This document shows, one piece after another, positions 11,714-23,300 of a stretch of 64,000 bases of DNA. The DNA is from Davidsoniella eucalypti (lineage: Eukaryota > Ascomycota > Sordariomycetes > Microascales > Ceratocystidaceae), in assembly GCA_004009845.1 (NCBI GenBank), contig RMBW01000050.1, forward strand, positions 62,001 through 126,000, written 5' to 3'. Under the pieces are notes generated by a model. It did not search any database, was not told where the DNA came from, and worked only from the letters and a program-made list of their open reading frames with translations. How positions within the stretch are numbered: position 1 is the first letter of the stretch; every line of letters begins with the position of its first letter. A program made the translations under genes and the position numbers.

Positions 11714-13528
11714 TCATAGGCCTAGGTACTTGGTGGTGAGCCACTCAGTATTCTCTAAGCCCAAGTTCAGGCCATTGCGAGTCCACCAGTCGCGAGCGGC
11801 ATTCTGGTCGCCGATGCTGTCCTCCAGCGCCTCTTCGATATTGCAAGTACGATAAGGAACTTTGTGTCTACGGCCCTCCATGCCAGGTAGTTCACCTCGA
11901 GCATAGCGTAGCCACCACTCGAGCACTTCGATGTGCTGGAGCGCGGTCGGTTCCTTGAGAATATCAACGCCGTAAACTATTTTGTCGTCGCCTTGTAGCT
12001 GACGCCATAGCTCTAGCACCTCGACTTTATTGTGGCGGGATGCTACACGCGGGACAGTGTCGCCAAGACCAGCAGCAAGATCTGACTCGACCCACCACCG
12101 GATAACATCTAAGCGGTTGTTCTGTGTAGCCAATTGTAGAGACTTTCCGGGGCGTGGTGCGATGCGATCATCCTGCTTTGAAACGTCGCGCCACCAGTCG
12201 AGGACACGAATGTTACCGCGAGCGCTAGCATCTTCCAGAGCTTTTTCTGTGAACATCATGGTTAGGCCAGAGCGACGCCACCACCAATCAAGCACCTCGG
12301 TGAAGCCGTTTGCAGATGCGCCATCAACGGCGGCAGCAGTGTAGAGTTGCTGATGTCGGCCTTCGAACTTTGGACAGCATCTCCAAAAGTCAAGGACATC
12401 GGTGCGTCCATAGTAAGCAGATGCCATGACTGTGAAGTTTACATTGTCAAAGCCCTTGAAGAGGTCGGGTCGGTTGACTTCAAGGTATTCCAGGACGCTG
12501 ATCATAGAGAATCTGATAATCAGTCTGATTGTAAGGGGGCTAAGGTCGATGAAGTTCTGGGGTGCCTGTGATAGTTTATGGCACACAATGGCCTCGGGTT
12601 GTCGGAGGGTAATTTCTTCAAGTTCGTGGTTGTATATCTCACATGCCGTACGGTTCACACGATTGCTTCTTGTTTTCCAGACATCAGGCTCGGGTAGGTG
12701 GGTGTAGATGTTGAGAGCTTGAGCAAGTTCCCAGTCGTTGGTGGAATCTAGAACCATACTCCATATCTCTGGTGGCAAGAAGACTGCGGATTTCTTCGGT
12801 GTACCGTCGGGGGCTCTAAAGATTGAAGAGACGTGGATATCACGGCCAAGACTGAACAAGTCGGCTTGGTTTCGAATTAAAGTGAGGACATCCTTGAGGC
12901 CGTCCCAGTATACCATTCGTTTGCAATCGGGACCATTGTTATAGTGCCATGTGATGGGCTGCATGACTCGAATCCACGGCCAGCTATCTTTGATTTCGTT
13001 GAGCTGACGTTTGGTCATGTGATTATTCCAACATTGGTTGCTCATACCAGGCACCAAGATAATATTCTTGGCGGTGTCCCATCCCCGTAAAATGCGCAGA
13101 AGCATAGTATCAGCGAACCCCGCAAGCATCTTGGCTATTGTATCGGCATCTAGAGGCGCCAATACTAGGACATCGGCCCAGTCGACTAGATCGCATGCTT
13201 CCTTTCTGTATCGATCGAGTTCGCTGGGTTGTTCGGTAGGAGTAGGGGATGATTGCTTGAGCAGATCTGGCGGTGGGATTGCCAGACTTCGGTTGTGCCA
13301 TACTGCACACTGTTGTTCGAGTCGCGGGATTGGGTCGTCAACGACTGCTCGTACTTCGATATTGTGTACTTTTGAGAGAGAGACGGCAATAGGAAGAACC
13401 CAGGAGGTATCGCGACTACCGGTAGAGGCAATGAGCAAGTGCAAGTTTCGAGATCGTCGGTAATCGCTGAGGGAGACTGTGGACGGTGCCGGAGAGGCTG
13501 CAAGCGGAGTGTGTAAAAGGGCAGCCAT
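11714..13528 (-). CDS. HFCD-type flavoprotein fused to DWW (ankyrin-like) repeats
   Basis: Intronless, 604 aa from ATG 13526-13528. Residues 28-200 resemble the flavoprotein fold of PPC decarboxylase/Hal3: LHLLIASTGS, WADVLVLAPLDADTIAKMLAGFAD (split: WADVLVLAPL 117-126, then DADTIAK), LRGWDTAK and PGMSNQCWNN (160-169). The family's catalytic His (HIELRRWAD in plant HAL3) aligns with Ala111 in ACDLVDWAD, and PxMNxxMW reads PGMSNQCW, so decarboxylase activity is unlikely. FLPPEIWSMVLD (250-261) looks like an F-box-type start. From about residue 370 there are seven degenerate units of 30-40 residues with the core VLDWWxR (VLDFWRCC, VLDWWWRR, VLDWWRDV, VIRWWVES, VLELWRQL, VLEWWLRY, ARDWWTRN), an ankyrin-like array. 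Role unknown; perhaps FMN-binding or a protein-interaction scaffold. Confidence 0.8.
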   Translation of the reverse strand: MAALLHTPLAASPAPSTVSLSDYRRSRNLHLLIASTGSRDTSWVLPIAVSLSKVHNIEVRAVVDDPIPRLEQQCAVWHNRSLAIPPPDLLKQSSPTPTEQPSELDRYRKEACDLVDWADVLVLAPLDADTIAKMLAGFADTMLLRILRGWDTAKNIILVPGMSNQCWNNHMTKRQLNEIKDSWPWIRVMQPITWHYNNGPDCKRMVYWDGLKDVLTLIRNQADLFSLGRDIHVSSIFRAPDGTPKKSAVFLPPEIWSMVLDSTNDWELAQALNIYTHLPEPDVWKTRSNRVNRTACEIYNHELEEITLRQPEAIVCHKLSQAPQNFIDLSPLTIRLIIRFSMISVLEYLEVNRPDLFKGFDNVNFTVMASAYYGRTDVLDFWRCCPKFEGRHQQLYTAAAVDGASANGFTEVLDWWWRRSGLTMMFTEKALEDASARGNIRVLDWWRDVSKQDDRIAPRPGKSLQLATQNNRLDVIRWWVESDLAAGLGDTVPRVASRHNKVEVLELWRQLQGDDKIVYGVDILKEPTALQHIEVLEWWLRYARGELPGMEGRRHKVPYRTCNIEEALEDSIGDQNAARDWWTRNGLNLGLENTEWLTTKYLGL

Positions 13529-14401
13529 TTATTCGGAACGTAGGCCAAGCATTTCTGTGTATTCAGGTAGTGGGGGAGGGGAATGAATATGTTGTCTATC
13601 ACCTGCGATGGATGGCAGGCACCGAAGTACTGGCGGGCTGGATTGGAGTCGGGGTTCCTGAATCGAGATTCGTCGCTATTATTTCAGAGTAGTGGCTGTA
13701 GAGGTCAAGAGTGGATACGTTGATCGGTATCGGTATCAGGGTATAAAGCGATGGCTTTTTGATCAAAGCGAAATTGCAATCACGATCGCAGAGGTGCACG
13801 GTAAAGAGAAAGAATGACGGTGTCTCGTGATAAAGCAGAAGTTGGTGACGCCAAGAGAAAAAAATACGTCAGGTCGTAAAATGTCAAACGATAAGAAAAT
13901 AATCACAGGACTTCGGATAACTGCCTCAAAAAAAAAACTATTGCGGGTGAAGCAAATAGATCAGAACATTCAATAGGCAAAGGAGAAAGTCTAAAAAGTT
14001 AACTGCCCAATCGTCAATCGACTGTTACTAGTACATAGTTTGGTTAGACGTCGGAGAAATGTGGGGCAGGGCTGTTCTTTTCTTCTCCAGGTTTTCTAAG
14101 CACCGCTATAACAATGAAACGATAAATATTTACTGTGCACGTGATTTCATATACCCAAAATATGCTGAAACAATGATGTGATGTTGACTTTGAGGCGAAC
14201 ACGACTTTCTCCAAGGACAATCCAATAACGACTCTTGTGCATATACTTGAGAATGTACTGTATGCAGCGAACGTTCTATTTTGGTCTTCTTAATGTAATT
14301 AGGGTTAATTCTTTAGAAGGTCTCTACAAGAAACCATATATATGACAATGATCAACAAAGAGTTTCGTCTCATAAATCGCCATAGTAGAAAAAGTGAACA
14401 T
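13529..14401. other. Spacer between HFCD/DWW gene and TAH18
   Basis: About 870 bases: upstream region of the HFCD/DWW gene and 3' flank of TAH18. No ORF with support. Confidence 0.45.
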
Positions 14402-16516
14402 CTACCAAATTTCCTCGATCCACGATACTCTTCGGAACGCTGTATCGACCAATTCTTTTGTTTCCACACTATTTTCGACCATGGCCTCCTTGACGATCGC
14501 CTTGACAGCATCAGCCATCTTACGCGACCCTCCGCACACAAAGAAGATGGCGTCATTCCTAACCCAATCAGCTAGTTGCGCTTGATCCCGTCGTAGTAGA
14601 TCCTGAACATATATCTTTTGTTGTGCACCTCTCGAGAAGGCTGGTTTGAGTACCACCCGTCCTTGTGTCTCTAGTTGCTTCCATTCGTTACCAAAATGAT
14701 AGTCCATGGCCTCGTTGCGACAACCAAAGTACAGCTTAGTTGTTCCCATCTCAGTATGTGAGGCACGCTCTTGTATCAGACTACGTATTGGGGCTATTCC
14801 AGTACCTGTAGCCACACAGACAAGTGGACGATGAGAGTTGGCTGCACCAGATACTTTGCTCGATGAAGTGGTATAAGAAACGAACATGTCTGTAGCTATC
14901 GGAAGTGTTTCCAGGTATCTGGAGACAAGCCCACGGCGCACCCGTTTTAGCACCGTCCTATATTTGACAAGCGCAATGAGCAGCTCAACTTCGACCTTTC
15001 CCGAAGCCGGATCTCTTCGTGTCCAATTCGCGATGCTATATTGGCGGGGACGAATCACGGGGAATATATCAAGTAGCGACTCTACTGGAATTCGAACGGA
15101 CTCAAACTCCTGTAAAACCTCCAATATTGACCTTCTTGGCCGTGTCGCATAGTCATAGTAGTCATTGGAGAATTCGGGCTTGCTGAACTCTAATAAGCGT
15201 TCTTTTTGGTCAGGGTCTGACGCAAAGTATGATAACTTCTCAAAGAAAGTCCGTGATGGAATGGCAAAGATGTCAAGGCTGTGTAACAGGAGATCGCGCA
15301 GTGTGAAATTATCACTTTTAACGAGATCTGAAGATACAGTCTGCATTGAACTCCAGTCGATCTGCCGAGAGGCAGCTTCATCCCAGCCCATCCAGCGAAT
15401 CAAATTGTCAACGTCAACTGGGAAGTTTTTGGCATACAGATTCAGAGTATCGCCAGGCATGAAATCTGGCATGGACGCTGGATTTTCTGCCGAGACTTGA
15501 AACTTCAGTAACCGCACATCTTGGAAATGGCCTTGGGGTGTTACTCGTTCATTACAGGTCAATTTTGCTGACAATCGGGACATTATATCCACGGGAACAT
15601 TGCTTGGGGCCGCCTGGCCTGACTCTGTCATATCAAGCATTCCAAATTTATGTGACAGTTCTGAAGTTGCTTCGGCGGATTCTTGAACATTTGATGGTAC
15701 TGTATTGGCACTTCCAATTACTGTCGACGTCAGAGTACCTACGAATTTCAGAGGCACATGTGGTGGTAGCGGATCGGAATCTGGAATTGGCTCCATGGAT
15801 GGGGGCAACGAAAACTCTTCGGCCAGAAACGAAGTGAAATTCCCGGACCAAGGGATATAAACTTGATCGAGCCTAATCCAAGTTAAAACCATGCAAGTCA
15901 GTAGGAGTTAGACACTAGAACGTACCCGTCTGGATGTTGTTGGTCTGTCTCGCCTCTTGGTAATAACTCATGGGCACCAAGCTGGATGAGCCTTTTATTG
16001 AGTTTCAAAGACGCCCAGTTGAATCTAGTGATGGTTAGCATATATTCATCAAATAAAATGAGGCCAGGCAGCGGAGCACATACTGCTCATATGAACTATC
16101 ACCAAGACCTAAGATGGCGAATTCACAGCCAGCCAAACATCCCGGTGCAAGCTTCTTACGAAGTAAACGTTTCCAGAATAAAGATGCATTCTTAGGCATT
16201 TCACCTAAGCCAGTCGTCGATACTACAAATAGAACAACCGAGTATTTTAATAATGAACTCTATAAGTCATGGTTAGTACGATATGGTATGCTCCTATTTA
16301 TTCTGTTACGGTACTTACAAGCTGTATTTGGTTCATTTCATGCAGATCAACCTTGAAATGAAGCCTTTGGGCCTTGCGAGATATTTGCTCTGCTAATTCA
16401 TAGCTATTTCCTGTTTCTGTCCCATATCCAACCAACATTGATCTATTAGCCAATGTGACGGATCTGATATCATAGCTTCTAGCATTTAGTGTCGACAAAG
16501 AGACAGTAGAAGGCAT
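14402..16516 (-). CDS. TAH18: NADPH-dependent diflavin oxidoreductase (Tah18/NDOR1)
   Basis: Four exons read leftwards: 16319-16516, 16084-16259, 15926-16024 and 14402-15872 (647 aa; yeast Tah18 is 623). Flavodoxin domain: LVGYGTETGNS (28-37), STTGLGEMPKNASLFW, AILGLGDSSYEQFNWA, LGAHELLPRGETDQQHP. FAD/NADPH reductase domain: RPRQYSIANW (FAD), CVATGTGIAPIRS and LYFGCRNEAMDYHFGNEW (NADPH), and a C-terminal aromatic Trp. Tah18 passes electrons from NADPH to Dre2 in cytosolic iron-sulfur cluster assembly. All family signatures continue across the splice junctions, which supports the model. The start is the first ATG before the flavodoxin strand; an internal ATG at 16436-16438 (MLVGYG) is possible. 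Strong match to Tah18 rather than to cytochrome P450 reductase because no N-terminal membrane anchor is present. Confidence 0.92.
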
Positions 16517-17292
16517 TGTCGTAAGTCGTATGCTCCCAATGTACTTGAGCAGAAGAATTGGTCCTATGTTCAGCTTTAATGATATCTTAACAATAGATAC
16601 AGAAATCGGCCGAGATATGTAGATATATGGTGTCACAAGAAATCCGGCATCGGCTACTAGAATCAAGATCTAATGATAGCGGGGTTTTTCGTGGATCTGT
16701 GACATATGAATGTACTTGAGAAGTAAAAAAAGACTTATAAATGGCCAATGATATTGCAAGATGATCCGGTTGCCTTATAAGCACATTTAAAGTCCGGGAC
16801 TGATATGTGATTCTATTAAAAAAGATCCTTGAAACAGTCTGGTGAAGTTCATATGTGGGTTTTCATTCGTAATTAATTATCCGACTTTTATCCGGTATTA
16901 GATTCAGTCTTGAAAAGGTGTATTGAACATGTGAAAATGTCGGAAGATATTATTTTATCTTGAAAACATATAACTATTCATAGTCTCTAAATGTATCCTT
17001 ATATCCTAGAACCGGCGGAGGCTATGTCAATTAAGTTTCTATTTATTTATCATTTTAAGTCTTTATGTAGATCAATGGCCATGATAATGAATAGTTGATG
17101 TACAGGTAACCCTAAGAGTTCCTGATGATGTACGTAGTAAATCTACACATTTAATGGAAATTGACAAAAATCACTTAATGTAGATACAAACGTCAAGTAC
17201 CTAATGGAGAAAAGCAAATCTGGAATGTAGTGGTTATACTTCATGTAATATCTTCTATGATATGTTATTTCATATAGGTTATGAACCGAAAA

Positions 17293-17379
17293 ATAGATTG
17301 ACTTTTTATTTTATTTTATTTTTTATTAATTCATTTATCTTATGGAGCTATAGAGTTATGAAGATGTATAGATTGACTT
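17293..17379 (-). repeat. Short A-tailed insertion, copy A, with target-site duplication
   Basis: The 12-bp sequence ATAGATTGACTT occurs at 17293-17304 and again at 17368-17379, flanking 63 bases that start with a T-rich run and end ...GAAGATGT. Read on the minus strand this is a short unit with an A-rich tail. Its core (TTATCTTATGGAGCTATAG) is shared with copy B at 55024-55102, two differences in about 38 bases. The duplication and tail indicate target-primed insertion. Confidence 0.7.
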
Positions 17380-19759
17380 AATATTATATCGAGCTCGATA
17401 CGACTTCACTTGACCTTGGTTTGAAGAAATTATGTGGTAACAATACAATACTAGTCACCTATCTGGGGAATGGAAAAGAGCAAAACAGTAAAAACTGATT
17501 ATTACTGGTATTAGTTGTAGGTAGTATGGGAAAATAAAAGGAAACATTCGGACAGGGGCACCAACAAGCGATGGATTCTCGAACGTTCGGTAACGTCCCG
17601 GAAGCTGGATTAGGAAAACAAGAAGATATCTATACCTACAGATACTCCCCCCCTTGTTGGCCATATGGAATAAATGTCTCTTCAGCCATGTTCTATGCTT
17701 ATGCTTCCGCTGTTATTGCCCAAGGGATTTATATGAGACAGCAAGATATCATTATAATCATTAGCCTCAACTTGAGTATGAATAGCTGTGAGACAGATGT
17801 TGTGGTTGGCGCTTTGTTAGCTTGCAGGGACAAGGAACAACGAGATAAAGCCATACATATAAGTTAGCTATTACTACAACAATGATTAGTTGCTTTTGAT
17901 ATTGAAGCTTCTGTGTACTATTCGCAGATGCAAGTATAGCTAGACTGGATATGCAGAGGAGCAAAGACAGCGAGACTATGCATTTGGAGAAGATGGACCG
18001 ATTAGGTTTCCTGGGAAAGACTTTAGTTTTCTGAAGTTCGGATTAGGCCACAGACTAGTTTAGTTGTATTGTTTGTCAACCCACATATATTTGGTAGTCA
18101 TAAATCTTATACTACGAGCCCCTTATCCCGTTTTTCTATGTCGTTTTCTGAGTTCGCTTGCTCTCAACAGGCATAAAGCTGCCAAGTTTGTAGCATCCGT
18201 AATCGTAGTCCTGTATGTGTACCTGAATTCAATGCCAACAACACAGGGTTGACTCGGGTCGTGATTGGCGATGTTCCTAGGTTCACTGATCACATGGAAA
18301 GAATAATCCCATGGGCATTGAGTAGCAGATGAAAGAGATCAAAAATAATAGCCTTTATCCTACGTGTGCTCGCGTGCGTGGCTTCTGATACTGGACACTC
18401 TTGAAAACTAAGACACAAGATGTCAGATATAAGCTACCCCTGACCTCGACATTGTAATAACGTTTGACTTTTGACTAGTAAGGAATAAAGCTTGGACTAT
18501 TCGTGCTAGAATATAGCACACGAACCTTCAGAGCTTTGAATTTGTAACATAGAGGCTGAGCCACGGGGTGTTATGTTGAGGCTCATGACTGTTTTGTCTT
18601 GTATACGGATCGGTCTGAGTTTTTTGCTCTAGAGGCGGTGACGATAAGGCCAAAAGATGGCATGGCTTATTGCGATACTGCTCTGTAAGTTTACGTGAAG
18701 TTGGATTAAAAAAAGTGACTAGGAAATGCTAGCCAACAGGATGATACAAACGGACTAGTAATTCTTATAACTCTCACCGTTATAATTTGTTCGCTTTCTT
18801 TGTAGAGAAGTGAATAGCCGCACTATTCTTAACGGAAGAAGCATTTTGTAGTCTTGACTAAATAATTACGATTGGGATTCTTTTTTCCTCCGGGCTAGGG
18901 TGGACTACCTATTGCGTCGGCCAATGCTACTGTAACGTTTGGGTGGCACTTTATAGGGCAAGGAGAACTACATGTACTCCTTAGCGGGCAGAGCTGTAAA
19001 GTCACCAGTATACCTGGGTCGGGACGATCTATAAGCTGTTCAAGACAAAGGGATGAGCCAACTTACATAGTACATATACGTACCACACCTAGTGGCTTCT
19101 TGTTCGATCGTGGCACTTGAGCATCCTTTGTAGATTTGGCAGCCAGATCTCGCACGACATTAGTATATCTTTGCCTATAGGACGACTTATAACTTATTGA
19201 GAATCTACGAATAGCTGTACACGTATTATACAGTAGTGGAGGCATTAGTATTAGTATAGGCCAGGCCAAGTTAAGCTCATGCATCTTCCTAGGAAGGCTA
19301 GTTTGCATATGTATATACTGTGACATTCGACCCTAGGTGTACAATATAGGTAGACATGCCCGTAATGGATGATGGAGAGCAATCTCTTCTAGTTCCTCCT
19401 AGTTTAGAAGCATGGAAGAAGAAAGACGTCCAAGCCTATGTAGAATCTGCATGTATATGTAGGTGACAGATTGGTGTGTTTACTACAGTGAACAAGCAGC
19501 AAGCAATAAGCAGTCAGAGACCCTGTAGGGGGATGTTGGATGAAATTGTTCATAGTAAAATAAGAGTAGTATATATGTGTATGTACAGATATGTACCATA
19601 TGATAGTGAAATAGCAGAAGAAAGGAGGATAGAGTCACGCTCAATATTCTGGGCACCCATCCATCGGGCTATGCCGGGGGGTTGGCCAGGAGTCCAGTAT
19701 CTGGGATACATCAGGAGCTGTCAAGCAAGTCGACAAGCGAGCTTTTGCTTTCATGTGCA

Positions 19760-19789
19760 ATTGTGATTGTGATTGTGATTGTGATTGAT
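19760..19789. repeat. GTGATT hexamer repeat
   Basis: Between four and five tandem GTGATT units, seen directly, in non-coding sequence. Confidence 0.85.
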
Positions 19790-20534
19790 TGCGGATTTGT
19801 TTGGGTTCTTTATGAATGTTATTGGAATATCGGCAACATCAACAATGAGAAGGGCAGGCTCCATTCAGTTTTGGGTCGATACAACCGGCACATCACAGTC
19901 TACAAAACATAAACAAATAACAAGAACAGGAAACTGCATCTTGAAGCCGTGTTATTGTGTGTGATAGCGTGTTGCCAGGTATAGCTTGATTGGCTGTGAA
20001 CTCACCAAGTGGGGCGCTGTATCTGATACCCTCAGTCAGGTTGCCACTTGTCGTCAAGCACAAAGCAACGCAAAGCATGAGAGTTGGTTTGTTTTGGTGG
20101 CAAGCTCGTGCTTTCCTCTTCCTGTCTCTCTGCACGAATCAGGATTTAGAGCATGGAGCTTCTGTTGTTTATTTGTTTTGTGGCTCTGGCGCCTTCTGTT
20201 GTCAACTGTTAGCACACATATGTTAATATGTTAGCAGCGGAGCTTGGCCCACTATGTTGGATTTTGACAAGGCCGTTGGCACACTTTTGGAGGCCAAATG
20301 TTGGATGCCCCCTGCTAATGCCGAAGCATTGGCCATCGATTGTAGCAAAATGGCGCTGTAAGGCCGGCTGCGGTTAGTAGACATCTCTTTTAGCATATCT
20401 TTTAGGTGGCTAACTGCTCATTTGGCTGATGTCAGCAGCCCCCGTATAGGCTTGGTTGCAGGAATAGGACACCATTAGCTTCTAGACAAGGCAACTGCAA
20501 CAAGTAATTAATCGCTGTTGTTTTGAACCAAACT

Positions 20535-20958
20535 GAAAAATCCACAGTACTTCTACTTCTTCGTTCGCCCTCTCTTTTCTTCTTCCTTTTTCCTCTTCTT
20601 TCTTCACGTTCTCACCACAAGTCAAGATTTACTAGCACCTTGTGCCATCGCGCTTCGCGGACATCCCGTCACCTTTTTACAACTCATCAGGGCCTCTAGC
20701 TACCCTATCCTCACACCTCCCAAGTCACCAATAGTCCCCTTTACAGGTTCGACCATCAGCACCTTGCTCTAGCCACCTATTCTCACGAGCAGGATCTCGC
20801 CAGCACCCATTTCACCCATCAATACAGCGCCAGCACATCAACTCTCTCTTTCTTATTCTCTTTTGCTCGAAACTGACCCGTCTGTTCTTCTACACTGTCC
20901 CTAATTGTGTCTTGAGCAATCTTCACCTTCCCCACCAACCCCCCAACAATCGCCACAA
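20535..20958 (+). promoter_or_regulatory. Pyrimidine-rich promoter/leader of the RRM gene
   Basis: A CT-rich tract (TTCTTCGTTCGCCCTCTCTT and similar) followed by a C-rich, G-poor leader directly before ATG 20959. Such CT blocks are typical of strongly expressed fungal genes. Transcription start is not known. Confidence 0.45.
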
Positions 20959-22287
20959 ATGTCTGCTGCTGCTGCCGCCGATGCTGCCACTAACGGCGCC
21001 CCTGCCGTCACCGAACCTGCCCCCGTTGCGGAGGAAACGGCCGCAGCCCCAAACGGTACTGCTGATGCTCCTCAGGATCAAAGCAGTGTCGCTGAAGGCC
21101 GCCGTCTATATCTCGGAAATGTCGCCTACGCTGCCAATGAGGAGGCACTAAAGGAGTTCTTTGTGGGCTTCGACGTGTGAGTTTTTCTTCCCAAACTAGC
21201 CGCATTCTGCCCACCATCGCCCCTCAATTATCTTATTAAAGAGCTAGTGAAGCTTGTCTATGCCAGTCTTGTCTTGCGCCCGCCACCCCACTCTTGTTTG
21301 GGCAGGTGGTCGTTTGACATCTGACCACGTCAATTGATTCAATAGTCATGTTTATCGTCAAGCCAATCCATTGTGTATTTTGAGTAGCTGCTAATCTTCT
21401 TTTCTCTTTATAGCAAGTCCGTTTCGATCCCCAAGAACCCTCACACAAACAAGTCGGTTGGCTACGCCTTCGTCGATGTGGCTACTCCTGAAGAGGCGCA
21501 GCGTGCCATCTCTGAGCTGGACCGCAAGCTTGTTCTAGAGCGTAAGGTCTCTGTTCAAATTGCCCGCCCTCCTCAGGAGCCCTCTGGCGAGAACGCTGAA
21601 CCTCGTCGCCAGGCTTCTGGCCGCTCCGGTGGCCGTACTCGCCGCCGCGCCGCTGGCAAGAAGGACGACAAGGAGCTTTCTGCTGCCGGCGAAGCTGCCT
21701 CTGCTTCCGGTGAGGCTAGCGAGGCTCCCGCTGCCTCCAAGGTACATATAATCGCATGCTATAACTGATTGTAAACATTCTAACCTAATCTATCATAGCC
21801 CAAGCCTACCAAGTCGCGCTCCCCCAAGCGCAAGACTCACAAGGGCCCTCCTGACAATGGTATCCAGTCCAAGGTGAAGGTTATGGTCACTAACCTACCC
21901 TACAACCTTACGGAGGAACAGCTCAAGGAGCTTTTCACGGAGTACAGCCCTGTTTCCGCTAAGGTTGCCCTGCGTCCCATCCCCTCGTACATGATCAAGA
22001 AGCTCCACGCTCGTGGCGAGGCTCGCAAGGGCCGTGGCTTCGGTTTCGTCACCCTGGAGTCTGAGGAGCTTCAGCAGAAGGCCATTTCCGAGATGAACAA
22101 CAAGGAGGTTGAGGGCCGTCAGATCGAGGTTAAGGTTGCCATTGACAGCCCTGATAAGGTTGACCGTCCTGCCGATGCTGAGGAGGAGAAGAAGGAGGAG
22201 GGTGAGGCTGGAGAGCCCACTGCCGCTGAGGCTCCTGCTTCCGCCGCTGAGGCTGCTGCTCCCGCCGCCGTTGAGGCTTCAGCTTAA
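20959..22287 (+). CDS. RNA-binding protein with two RRMs (Rnp24-like)
   Basis: Three exons: 20959-21176, 21414-21741 and 21799-22287 (344 aa). An Ala/Pro-rich N-terminus leads into RRM1 (RRLYLGNVAYAANEEALKEF, RNP2 at 50-55; KSVGYAFVDV is RNP1, split by intron 1). A basic Arg/Lys linker follows (GRSGGRTRRRAAGKK and SRSPKRKTHKG), then RRM2 (KVMVTNLPYNLTEEQLKEL with RNP1 KGRGFGFVTL) and an Ala/Glu-rich tail. The intron within RRM1 joins FDV to KSVSIPKN in frame. The layout resembles S. pombe Rnp24-type proteins. Likely nuclear RNA binding; the target is unknown. The codon choice is C-biased, suggesting high expression. Confidence 0.88.
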
Positions 22288-23300
22288 GAAGGCCTCTGAC
22301 AATTGCCATAACCCTGTTCCCATGGTCTAAGAGTATCGGTATCAGTACTGATGCTGTATTTATGTCATCCGGTCTCGGTCATCTCCATATCTCATACAGG
22401 GCAACAACAACTATTAGTAATACTAGATGTTGCTGGAGATACTTATGGTTGCCGAGTGCAGTTTAAATCTAATTATTAACGACGCTTTTCATGATGCACG
22501 ACGCAAACTTTCAACCGCATATCAAATTTCATCCTTGTGTCGCATTAATCGTATGTTTTATTCTTAATATTGACAATAAGGTTTGATATCTGTTGTTTGT
22601 TATTCCTGTAGTCGTTCAAAGAGATGAAAGGCATTTTTTATGTTTATTTTGGTCGGTTTTTTGTTAGACTCTAGATGTGTTGAAACATGAACGATTGGTC
22701 ACTCTTGGTGGCACGTCGATTGATGTATACACAAACAACAATAACAGATATATGTTTAACCCCCTTCATGTTTATTTACCTTTTTTATACTTTTTTCTTT
22801 TTCTTTTTCCTGTTAAAACAATACCACGATGTTGCTGCGTAAATGTAGTTCCCGTTGGTATTACTGGTCTAGGTGTAAGCAAGTAATCATGTGACATGTC
22901 AAGAGTATATGGCAAAGGCGGTGTAGATCAAACTGACAGAAACATTGGTGAAGATACATGTATGTAATATACAGATGAACATGTGAATGGGAATTGACAC
23001 TGATTGAAGCATAAATAATGTAGATCATAGGGCATTAATGAGATTTGACATGATGGGCTTAGGCTGTTATAACAAAGAAACTAAAGTAATAACAACGAAA
23101 AGAGATTGCACGAACACTTGAGATACATATCCATTTGAGGACAATATGTAACTGTATATGTATATGTATGTAGTAGTTTATGATGTATCAGTTATCATTA
23201 TTCTTGCTACAGTTAGTAGCAAGGAAAAATGCAAGGTCTTTTATTTTTATAAGACACAAAGCAGAAAAAAAAAAGCAAGATATCTCTCCTTTAAATTGTA
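22288..23300. other. Convergent 3' spacer
   Basis: AT-rich sequence between the convergent RRM gene and ArfGAP gene, holding both 3' UTRs. No supported ORF. Confidence 0.5.

Larger units (their letters stand above)
16517..20958. other. Gene-poor, partly very AT-rich stretch
   Basis: 4.4 kb without a supportable gene. 16.8-17.45 kb is notably AT-rich and contains the short tailed insertion at 17305-17367. Small open frames (for example 17571-17867) have no recognisable motif. A GTGATT hexamer repeat lies near 19760-19789. From about 20530 to 20950 the plus strand is strongly pyrimidine-rich, the promoter and leader of the RRM gene. Confidence 0.45.
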
